A stretch of DNA of 64,000 nucleotides from Orthonyx spaldingii (lineage: Eukaryota > Chordata > Aves > Passeriformes > Orthonychidae), in assembly GCA_013397795.1 (NCBI GenBank), contig VZTJ01003848.1, positions 92,650-156,649 of the forward strand, given 5' to 3'. A program made the position numbers and the translations under genes. This document shows, one piece after another, positions 13,301 through 25,300 of this stretch. Position 1 is the first letter of the stretch, and the number at the start of each line of letters is the position of its first letter. Below the pieces are notes generated by a model. That model made no database searches. It was not told where the DNA came from and was given only the letters and a program-made list of their open reading frames with translations.

Positions 13301-16300
13301 GACAGGCTCTTTTCAGTGGTGCCCAGGGACAGGACAAGGACCAAAGCCATAAATTAAAACACCAAATGTTTTACCTCAATATGAGGAAGAACTTCTTTAT
13401 ATTGAGGGTGAAAGAGGCTGCCCAGAGAGGTCATGGAGTCTCTCTCTCTGGAGACTTTCAAACCCCACCTGGATGCATTCCTGTGTAACCTGCTCTAGGT
13501 GACCCTGGCTGGGCAGGGGGTGTTGGCCTGGATGGCCTCCATAGGTCCCTTCCAATCCCAGCAGTTCTGTGGTTCCATGGTTCTGTGATTCTGTGAAGGC
13601 AGAGCAAGGCTCAATCCTCAACTGAAAAAGTCTGTGAAAGACTTGATCTAATTGGTCCTGCTTTGAAAGCAAACTGTAAATGGCATTCAGAGGTCTGTTC
13701 CACCCTCTGAGAATCTAGTATTCAAGTCTATGAAAATCTTGGATTCCTTAAAAATTACGTGAATTTAACAGAATGTCTGTGAAAGTTTATGATAGCCCAG
13801 TGTTGCAGAAGTATTATTAGAGCCCTGACAGTGAATATGGAAGGAACAAGATGCAACAGACACAAGAGAACATTTTTGCCTTTTCATATTTCCCCTGAAT
13901 TGCCTGTTTGTGGCAGATAACAAAACACCCATTTCAGAAACACTGTCACTACGTTCCTAAAAAGTGTGTGCAGTACAAAAAGAAAAGCATAACAATGGAG
14001 TCTCTGAATATTCCTTAAACAGAGCTTGAAGCGGGATAAAGGAAAGTCCAGAATTTTTTTCTGAAAGCAGCACTAAGTCGCTCCTTATTTGAAACAAAGT
14101 AAATGCATATTATAATATTATATTAATATAATGATACTGTATGGTGAAATTGGAATTTTCTCTTGTAATGTTGGAATTATCTTTTCTAATGGGAAGGAAT
14201 GTTGCAAGATTCACATTGCCAGGACTGACATATCTATTCATCGTGCAGCAAAATGGAATTAAGTCTACAATTTTCTGTTGTACATTTTGGAAATGGATGT
14301 AGCCAGACGAATTAGACTGCACAATGAGGAATCTTTGTGTTCTGATTTCAAGTATCACCTAGGGAAGGATGACACAGTGAGAAGCTACAAGAAAAGGCAC
14401 TTTAGAAATCACTCTTGAGAAATTTTACACTCTGCGGGTATGAAAGTGCCATAGAAACCCTGCCATGCACATGAGAAAATGTGAGTGTGAAAGCAGCCAG
14501 GTTAAAATGTTTCATTGCAAATGGAGCAGACCTCAATACCAGCCAAGAGTGTGTTCTGGCATATCTGCATTATGGATTTTCAGGGAATAAGTTTCCCATC
14601 GTACACTTTCATTCACGTAGAGTCACATGCATAATAATCTTCAGAAGCAAGCAGATGTCCCACGGATCACTGCTGATGCTTCAAGAATTTGCCACTGAAT
14701 TAAATTCCACCACCCCTGCTTTTTGTAAGGCAATTTCCAGAGTAACTATACTTGGGGATGATTTATGCATGAGCTGGCAGACAGTAAGATCTACCAGATT
14801 TCAGTGCAATCAATCGTGCAGTTCATGTCTGGCCATTAAGTTAATTTCTCTGCTCTCAAAAAAATGAATCCTCAAATGTGTACTGTAGTGTTTTCTCATG
14901 GATGGATTATTTCTGTCCTGATGCTTCTTACCAAAAATAGAAAACGGAACAACTGAAGGCTCAGTCAGTCGTTTTCTATCTTCATGATCCAAGGAAAGCG
15001 TATGGCTGAGTGTGTTTGTGCTTCTCCTAACACACATTGTCAAATCTTTCATAAGCATCCATGAAGTAATGTGTGTATTACCTTTTTCTATACCCACCAA
15101 AGGGAATAAGAGTGTCCTTAGAGTATGGCTTCCATGACCCTGAGGATGTTCTTCAGTGAAAGAAAGGGTAAGGGCAGGAAGGGAGTCAATTGTGTTTTCT
15201 CAATCAAAGCTTTGTAGTGGCTTTGGAAACTAGAAGAATTTCCCACTTTTACTGTAAGATGTTATTAAAGAGCCTGGATAAGCAGCAGCATTAGCAGCAT
15301 ATCAAAGAGTGGAGCAGAGGTCCAGGATGCTTTTCTAGGGAGAATCAGGATGAAGAAAGAAGGGCCTGAATTGTTCATGTCAAGTGTATGGAAACCAGCA
15401 GTAAATCTTTTTATCATGGAACCAAGGCATTAAAATTTCTTAAAGGCACTAACAAGAACATTGAGGTAGAAGTACTTCAGGTCATAATGTCATAAGAAAG
15501 CTGCATAAACAGAAATGGAAGTGTCCACCATTAGGTAAAACTACACAAGGTGAAGATAGGGAAAAAAAATCAAAGGAGAATGCATATGATGGTGGTGTAT
15601 TAGCCAAAAGAAAAGCATACTAGAAGCTGTGGTAGTATTCCTTGGAATTTTTAAAGTTGAAATTAGTTTTGTTCCTAAAAATTAGCTTTAGTTGAGAGAA
15701 GAACTGTCCACATTGTCACATATGTAATGGCACAAGCCCCACCATAATTAAATCTGTCATTCAGTACTAGAGTGAATTATATGAATAACCTAAGTGGGAG
15801 CTTATTCCAGGGCATATTTTATCCTAATAGCTTCATGTGACTGATCCCTTATAAGCTGCTTTCTGTCCTCCCCAGTAACTCTGTTATCACCCCCATTTCT
15901 CTTTCTCCCTCCTTTCGAATCCTAAGAGCAGGAACATCTCCCAGAGCCAGGCAACCAAAGAGCTCCACAGCCATCCTAGGAGAACCAGAGCTTACCAGAG
16001 AGTAAGGCTTTTCTGAAAACTTGTGAATAAACACACTTGTAAAGAGCTGCAGTAGTGTGAAGTGCAAATTATCCACCAGAAAATGTGATAACTGATATTC
16101 GTACTTGGCAATGAATCCTTCATTTCTTCAAGTCATTCCCCATATAAATCAAAGGAAAATTTCTGTTTCACTTTTGCTGGTGTAACTCCTTGAGCTGAGA
16201 AGCAGAAAGAGCAGACTTTCAAAGAAAGGGAAAACCCTGCATATAATCCTCAATAAAAACACTGAGAGCTGTCAGTCTCCTCCTGTTGAACCTGACCAAC

Positions 16301-19300
16301 ACTTAATATACTAATGCCACCATCAGATATTCAGGTATTATGCATGGAAAAAGTAAACCTATTTTGATTGCAGCCAATTATATTTTCTCCCCGATGTTAC
16401 CACTTCATTTTTCTTCATTGTTCTTTTAGGAGTTATACTCTCAGTCCTATGATGCTGTTGGTGTGATGTTTGCTTCTATTCCTGGGTTTGCTGACTTTTA
16501 TTCCCAGACTGAGATGAACAACCAAGGAGTGGAATGTCTGCGCTTGCTGAATGAAATCATTGCAGACTTTGATGAGGTAATACCAGCTACTAGAGAAAAC
16601 CTGAGTGCTTAAACTGTGAATTCCCAAATGACAAATATGTCATCCTAAACTATCAAATTTGGTAATCATTTTGCTTCCAAAAGTTCTCTGATTTTTTGTT
16701 GCTCATATTAAAATTGTCTGGTTTAGTTTTTTGCCCTCTATCTTGTCAAACATTGGTCTGAATGATCTAATGAGACACAGACTGAAAACAATACTTAAGT
16801 ATAAACATCCATAAAAGCACAAATCTGCACCAGTGTATTTGAAAGTAAGAAATGCTTTAGTTCTGTAGAAGTATGAACATATCTGAACATATCTGGAAAA
16901 TAGTGGTCTAAATACAAACAGATAAAGGTGTTGCTTTGAAGGTGTTGTTTGAATGGACTCAATGAATATTAAAGGATAAAACAGTGTCCAGTTAAATGTG
17001 AAGCACAAAGCTCAGAAGTAAATGTTGAACGAAAGGTGGTGGTAACATATAAACTAAGGAGACTTGTCTGGTTAAGGATTTTATAGAGAGATAAATGACG
17101 TTCAGCTGCTTGTTTCACCAAGGAAGTCAGAGGTTAAGGGATTTTTTTTAATGGAAAGGACACAGAAAGGAAAAAGAATTTATTTAGTTATTCTGTCCAG
17201 TTAATTTCAGACAAGGAGCTGAGGAGGGGACAAGATCAAAAGGAGAAGTCAGATCCCCAATATAGCCATTGCTAGGTGGAAGCAAAAAAAACCTGATAAG
17301 TGAAGAGGAAGTCAGGAGAAATTTGCATGCTCTGCTAAGTAGTTTGTCAGGAAGCTTAGACAGGTAGTATCATGTCCTGCAATAAGCCCAAGAGGAATTA
17401 AGAAAGGAGACAAAATGTAGACCAATGTAGAGCTTTTTAAAAAACTTCAGAAAAGATGAAAAAGTACTGCCAAAATTACCTAGCAGAGAGAATTTTAACC
17501 CATATACTGCAGGCAGTCTTCAGGAGTGTGTAGTCCTCCTGAGTGGTAGAAATAGAATTGGAACCATCTCTACTTATCAATGAGTTTGGATCTATGCACC
17601 AGACTGGAATGGTCCAGATAGAAAAGGAAGGGGAAAATATTATCTCGTTGGTCTGTGACTTCCATCCTGGGCACCTGCATGGGGAATGAGTGGTTGCTTA
17701 TAAAGGCTAGACCAGGGCTAAGACTGCTGACACTGAAATTGAGAGTTTATCCATATAATTGGTGAGATACAAAAACTAGGAGTGAGAAATAGAGGAATTC
17801 ACAGGGAGTGCTTCCCTGTGCGTTTTAACGGAGAACAAAATTACTCCCTCACGAGAAGAACTCTGTCACCTGCTAAACTCCTGCACTGCTCTCCCCATGG
17901 GTATAAATGCCTGCTTCTTACCTCCAAGATCTAGCACAGCTGTCAGCATGCTTCTTGATTAATAGTTTTGTTTTTATTTCCACATCTGATTAAAATGATT
18001 ACCACTCAAACTTAAATTAATTCACAGCAATAGTCTTTGCATTAAGATATTTTGTCATGCACATTCATGTAATCTTCACAACAAAATTCCTTTGCTGCTG
18101 TGGCAATTATTGAAGACAAGGTTTTAATCAAAACCCTAACAGAATATTACTTTCAGGCCCCTAACACCTGCTCTGTAATTAATAAAGGACCTAATTAGAG
18201 ACTGTATTATGTCCCAGACATGTTTAGTTGAAGAATAGATATGTTCTTGGTACAGGTAGCAAATGAAATTATATGATCCCCTGCTGACTGCTAACCTACT
18301 TGCAGCATGGTTGTGTCATTAGTTTACTCTGTCTAAGCAATCTGAAAGGTGATATGCCAGACAGAACAACTGAAAGGAGTAACCTTATCCATGGAAAGGG
18401 AACCAGAAATCATTCCAGGTGCAGCATGTCAGGGCTAGCAATGTTTCCATGTAACCATTGACTGACACTATACAATGGCACTACTCCTTTTTTTTCCTTT
18501 TTGTTCCTTGCCAAGATTGCCTGCTGTTCCAACACAGCCCTGGGAGCAAAATGCAGATGTGCAGCTTAAGAGCAGAACAGCTCTGTTATCCACAGGGAAA
18601 CTTTACTTCTCAGCATCAAGTGAACACCTCTGGAGAGATACCCTAATGTAGAAATCTTTGCACAGGAGTGTAAGATATAGGCACTGATGCCATTTGACAT
18701 ATCCTAGGTGATTTGGGACACCCACACGGGATTGTCAGCTGCCATACTGCACTGTTGGAAAACTCATGTCGTTCTGGAGCGAGCCACTGGAGGTTTTCAA
18801 GGGAAGAGTGTTCTAGATCACACTGGACATATATGTTTAGGCAACTGAATTGAGTTCCTAAGCTCAGATCAGATTCTACACTATGAATTTCCCCTTTTCC
18901 TTACAGAGATAATAATAGGGATGATCTGTCCACAGGGCCAAAATTATGTTTCTGAATGGAAGCCATAGTAAAAATGCAAATTGACCTGCTTTGGAAAATG
19001 TGATAGGTACACAAGAAGGAAATCTGGGTTATTTTTTCTTTTTAGAGACTTTACCTTGTTAATGTGACACAGCAAGGTTACAGTCTGGATCTGTTACTTT
19101 GCTTTCCATGTAATAGATCTACATTAGGGAGACAAAGCCAGTTAAAAAAATTTAATGAATAAATAGTGAATGTTGGAACAGAACCTGTCACTGACAACTG
19201 CATGGGTTAGGTGCCCACAGAGGAGTCAGATTGTGACTGGGTCTTTCTTAGGGAGCAGGAGAATGTGGTCCAAAAGTCAGTTTTGCAGAATAGGTGGTTG

Positions 19301-22300
19301 ACTATTGTCAAAAGATGGCCTTCAATCAGTTTTTCTTTTTTCCCTCATGGTTCATAAATTTTTGATTTCCAAATTATCCGGTCTTCCTGCCAGCTGAGGC
19401 AGAATGGGAGGTGTTGGTTTCTGGACTGACAAAAAGAAACAAACATGAACACTGAAAATCTACTTTTATAATTACCTACTTTTTTAATGACTGTAGTTCT
19501 AAGACACATACAGGGCTAAACTCCCATCCTTAGAGACATTAGACCAAAAATTAACATTGAAACATTTCTGCAGATATTATGAGTCTTGAAGGAATTTTTT
19601 TTAATGCAATATTCTTTCCAGTCTTTTTAATCTATCATTTATGTATCTTAATGTTACAGTTGGGATTTGTGTTTTCGTAAGAGCTTTCTTGTTCACAGAT
19701 TCTTTTATTTTCTTGCATTTTCCTTGTCCTGCAGTGATTTACATAGAGTATATCACAACAGATATTAATATATTATGTTACCACAAGTAGAGGTTTCAAC
19801 AGAACACTGGATCCTCCTTTCAGATTCTTTGATTACTTTGCAGTTGTGTGCCATGTCCTGCAATATTCTTTTTTGTACTATTTTGCACACATGATCCCAG
19901 GGTCTGACCTCCACACAACCTTGGCTGTGTATGAATTGCAGTATCAAGTCATTAGTTGCTTTTTAGATACAAACCACATTCTAGTGTTTGAAAATGTGTC
20001 CCTGGACTATCATGTTAAATTAGTAGCCTATTTAAAATGTTTTAGCAAATAGCAGCTGATTTAGGAGTGAATATCTTTCCCCAATATCAAAATCCATGAT
20101 CCTGTCATACTGTGAAGAAAGTAATTAGAAAATAGGCCATTACTTGAAAAAGGAAAGAAGCTATTGAACAGGCCAGGCAATGCAGGGGGGGGAGGGAAAG
20201 AAACAAACAGGAGATTTGGAAACAATAAAGAATGAGGAAAACCCCTTTAACCTGGGATCATTTTTTTCTAAATTGAGTCACAGTCAATGGTTTCTTTCTT
20301 TGCTAAAAAGAGTAATTTCATCTATTTATTATAAATTTTAAATTAGTGTACTGTTTGCTGTTGCTTCCAGCAACCATCTGGAAACGATAATATGGACTGT
20401 TTTCAAGCAAGACCATTTTCCCCCCTTGCCCACACACATGGTGCTCTCAGACTGCTTGCAGGGGCAGAGCTACAAGAAATGATCTTTTTCTTTAAGAGAG
20501 CAGTCAGAAAAGCTGCCCGTGTAAGAGGGAAAGGTACACAATGGGCTGTTCTGGCAGTTTGAAGAAAAAAGAGAAGCAGGTCAAGTCTTTGGACTTTCCT
20601 GGCTTGGACAGGAGCCATTAACCATATGGCTTTGTATTCCCTACGTGCACTGCTGTGCAGCCTCCCATTAGAGACAGATGGTGCGAGGTCTGCACACCAA
20701 CAGCAGAGCTGCCAAGGCCCCGGCGCTCTGGCTGACGTGCGCTGTGGTTGCTTCAGTGGCAGGGGGATGTTTCATGTTATGCCTTTGGTATGTTTCTCTC
20801 TTTGAATGAAATAACCCCTTTAGTGGACAGGAAATTCCAACCCATAAGACGGAAAAAGAATGTACAACAGTGTAGAAAAAGAAAGGGGAAAATATTTCGT
20901 TACATTCTTGCCTGACCACAGAAAGACTTTTTTTCCATTTAAACCCCAACTAAATTGAGCCTTTAGAATTGAAAGTTTGAAATTCCTTTTCCTGGTGAAG
21001 TGCTTTTTTTCTCCCATGACTTCTTAATCATATTGATCCCAAAATTTATTAGACAGCATATCAAAAGTTTCACAGGGTATTTGGCATTAACACTGGCAAC
21101 AAACATTTTAAAAGTCTGTGATGAGGTGATTAATGCCCATATCCCCCATTCTATTGTCACTGATAGAATCCACATCCTGAACTCTGCTTAGGTCTTTCAA
21201 GGAATGTATGGCTCTGATTTCTATTTCATGGAAAGTCCTAAGTTAAACCATAAATATGGACTTGGAATAGGAACCAAACTTTCACTCCCACTTCATTCAG
21301 TGCTTTAGTCACTAGACTAAATTTATTCTTCTTCTTCCAGATTCTCAATCTGACAAGTTCTTTATACCTACTTAACACCCATAGCTATCCCAAATAGATA
21401 CAGGGATTTCCCATTTCCCATTGGTTCTTGGGATTTTTTGTAGAAGGGGAAAATACATAACAAATGTATTGATGAATGACCCAGTGGACACACTGGTGTC
21501 CAGTCTGACAGTAAGTAGAGGGAAGCAGGGGATATAAAAGGACTTTGTTTCTTACAGGATTTTTTGGAGGCATCTACCTCCATCCACTGACTGTGTAAGA
21601 TCATAGGATTTTAGAATGGTTTGGGTTGGAAGGCAACTTAAAGATCATCTCATTCCAACCCCCTTGCCATGGACAGGGACACCTTCCACTGGACCAGGTT
21701 GCTCAGAGCCCCAGCCAGCCTGGTCTTGAATACTGGTCTCATCACCTGAATTGTTGCTGCAGCAGCACTTAATTTGCAAACTGAGTTCCTCCAGTAGAGT
21801 TTTAGGAACATTTTTAAGTGATCAAGTCTTCTATTCACACATAAAAACACAGAGAGTTTGTCTTCACTTATGTTCCGCAATCAGACCTCACGAAATGCAG
21901 GACTTGGATGCCTTTTTGTTAGGCTGGAGTATGCATGTCTTGTATTATCCATTGTGGGATTTACCAAAAAACACAATTTAGCCTGGATGCACTCAGTGAG
22001 TAGATGATATTGCAGAGTTCCAGATCAGTATTCCCCAGAACCCAGAACAAACCATGTGCCATGACTAACTGGAAGATACCACAGGTGTAAAGATACCTTC
22101 TCACATCTGTAGAAGCATTTTGCCTTAGAAATTACAGAAGTAACAGTATTTTTTTTTTACATATGTATTAGTTACTAGGTGAAGAGAGATTTCAAGATAT
22201 TGAAAAAATTAAAACAATTGGCAGCACGTACATGGCCGTGTCAGGATTATCACCTGAAAAACAGGTAAGAGTATAGTTTTCTTTAAGAAGCAAAGCTTGT

Positions 22301-25300
22301 GTTTATTCTGACCACTCATATTAGAAAATGTAAGTGTTATCTTTATTATGTTCATAAAACTGTTCTTGATAAGATAAAATAGACATTTGGGGTTTCTGGC
22401 AGACAGCAGTTGCACTTCTTGATGAATTGAAATGCCGTCTTGTGCTTGGAACAAGAACCATATGGATTCTTTCCTCAAATTTAGTTTTATAGAAGGAAAA
22501 AATTTCGCTTCAATCACATCAATGTGAATCCAAATCAGGTCTCTCTATACCTTCAGGCATACTCTAAAGTCACCACAGTAACTCAGACTGGCACATGACT
22601 GTCAATCTCCAATAACTGATGAAGAGAGAGGATCTATTAACTGACATAAGACTTATGCAAGTTTAATGCTGCATTTATACTCTTTTTTGATACTGCATTT
22701 GTACAGACAGCATGATAACTACACATCAAACGAAAGCAGATCATCAGTTCAACTGAACACCAAGCAAATCAAGCTGAGGACATAAACAGTCACAAAGGAC
22801 ACATACACAGTCACAGCCATAAACTTCACATAAGTCAGATGAGAGAAATCCATTCATAATTCCACCTTAGAATTTGCCTGGAAACAGGGTCTCCAAAGGA
22901 GTTAGGTAAGGCTCTAAAATACATCCAACGAGAAGTCATCTGTTGCTGAAATCTGGCTTTTTTGGCAACTGGTGCCTGTCCCCAGGAAGAGCAGCACAAA
23001 ATGGGTGTACTGCCCCTGATCGGCCACAGTCTGGGAATCAGATTTGCCCATGTTGATCACAACTCCTGAAAAGCAAAAGCCAGATTATCATGAGCTTTAT
23101 AAACCATAAAATTTCCACTGTTTGTTTAGAATGCATTATAAAACACATGCAGTGTAACTAGCTGAGCATCTCCCACCTACAGAGTAACAAGTGATGCTGA
23201 CAGCTAGAAACCCACAAAACTAGACACACATGGAATTTTTGATTGTCAAAATGCTTCTTGTGTAGACATGAGCAAAGAAGGATTGAACACCAGGGAGATA
23301 GCTGGTTATATCTACACAGCTCCTAACCACTTCCTTTGACTCTTGATGGGGGTAAAAATTCAAAGGGAGAAAAGCTTCCCTGCCTTTCCAAGACTGATTA
23401 ACTCATCTCTTTTCTTGAACTATGGAACTTAATGGAATTTTAAAGGATGTTTTAAATATACTTGTCATATGTACATGTCTGTCACCTTGTCAGCACCTAA
23501 GAGGTGCAGGCTGCTGAGGGAGGTTGGCACGCTGTGAACAGAACGAGTCAACGACAAGGACCAAGCATGGTGTGAACAGAACAGGGTGATGCCAAGGAAA
23601 TGTTCATGTTCAGTATTAAACACATAGGATGATGAAAACTGCAAGGGCTGGACTGTGTGACCAAGAGAGAGACTTGCAATCCTTTGTGCTCTGAACTGGA
23701 AATTTGAAGAAAGAATTACATTGCTTCAGAACAGATGAGAAGACACCGTACAATTATTGGGACAAACCCACAGCTTTCCTTACTCCACTGCCTCCCCTGA
23801 GAGTCCCTGCTGCATCATCTTTTCTGTTGGTGTTCTGGGAAGACTAAAACCTAGTACTGGTACCCATCTGTATATTGACTGCTTTGTAGGAATGGAAATG
23901 GAAGAGAAGGAGCACGGAGTGACTTGACTGCCCTAAACAAAGGCAATTAATGAGCTACAGAAGAGCCTTTCCTCTCTCCCTTAACTAGTCCTAGATTTCG
24001 TGGCTTGCCCTGTTGTTCCTGTCATCATTACATCCCTGAGAGCTCTTGAATTGGTGCTTTTCCTGGGCGACAGTTTCAGCAACGAAGAATTACACATCCT
24101 TCACATTTTTCACTCTACTTCTTCCTTACATGGGCCATCCCCTGTTCTCACTACATTTTGACCCTTGTGTCTGAGCAATCTCAATCCTCTCTATACTTTC
24201 TTTCTCAGCCCTAGACATGTTTCACATGCCTTGTTAAGTCTCATGATTGCCTGTCAGATTGTTGACAGAAAGTTACTTTCTCTGGCACTTTACACTAAGC
24301 TGCCCTCTATCCAGTTATACATGATGGGAAGCATTACCATTAATAGCAATGTACCTCTCTTGCATCTAGAATGTTGAGGCTCTTATAGATTCCAAATTCA
24401 AGTTTTTGGCACTTGTAGGGCTGGGTGGCAGCTGGGCAAATGCAAAACTTTATTGACAAGTTAGTGTATAACTTTTTCCTCAGCAATGTGAAGACAAATG
24501 GGGACATTTGTGTGCCCTGGCCGACTTCTCCATAGCTCTGAATGAAAGCATACAGGAGATCAACAAGCATTCGTTCAACAACTTTGAACTCCGTATTGGT
24601 AAGCATGGTTCAAACACGGGAGTTAAAATGGGGTTTTGTCTGCAAGGATCTGGCTCCAGTGAGGGCACTCCAGGAACATTGCAAGGACATGCACAATTTA
24701 GGAGAGTCCACATACTGTATCCTCTGTTTTCAACTTGACTTCATCCCAGGCAAAATCAAAAATATTAAATAGTCCATTTGCAGATTATAGGCCCTGATTT
24801 GAGGATTGCAGGAGTTGAAAGTTTCAGTGAAGTGTGAATGGGGAACATAATTAATTTATTGTCCTTAGCAAGTCTGGCACTAAGAACCCATAGATATAGC
24901 ACAGGAAGTGAACAGGACAGCCTAGATCCAACTCCAAGACTGATACTCACACGGTCTCTAATTAATCTCCCTGTATAAACTTCTTCTTCAGTAAAGGGGC
25001 AAAAGTAGTTTCTCCTAAACCCTGTGAGTAGTATTTTGGTTTTGCACAAAAATTGAATTCCATCTGTGACCTGACCAGTGGCAGGAGCTCCAAATTGCTG
25101 TGATGGGTAAGCTATTATTCTGGATGGAATATCCTGCATGGCTAGTAGGATGGGACATGAAAAAATGGCCTGAATATATGGCACATAGCAGGAGTAAATT
25201 TGACGACTCCTCATCCTGACTGGATCACTGGCCAAAATGAAAAAAACACTTTGAAGAGACATGTCTTGTACAGAAAACCGTGCCATAGAAAAGCTGAAGT

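Larger units (their letters stand above)
12800..16429 (+). other. ADCY8: ADCY8 intron containing a CR1 copy
   Basis: GT-AG intron of 3630 bases, holding the CR1 fragment at 12961-13595. The rest appears unique and A/T-rich, with a 16-base AT palindrome at 14117-14132. Open frames at 14481-14867 and 14810-15100 show no recognisable protein. Confidence 0.85.
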
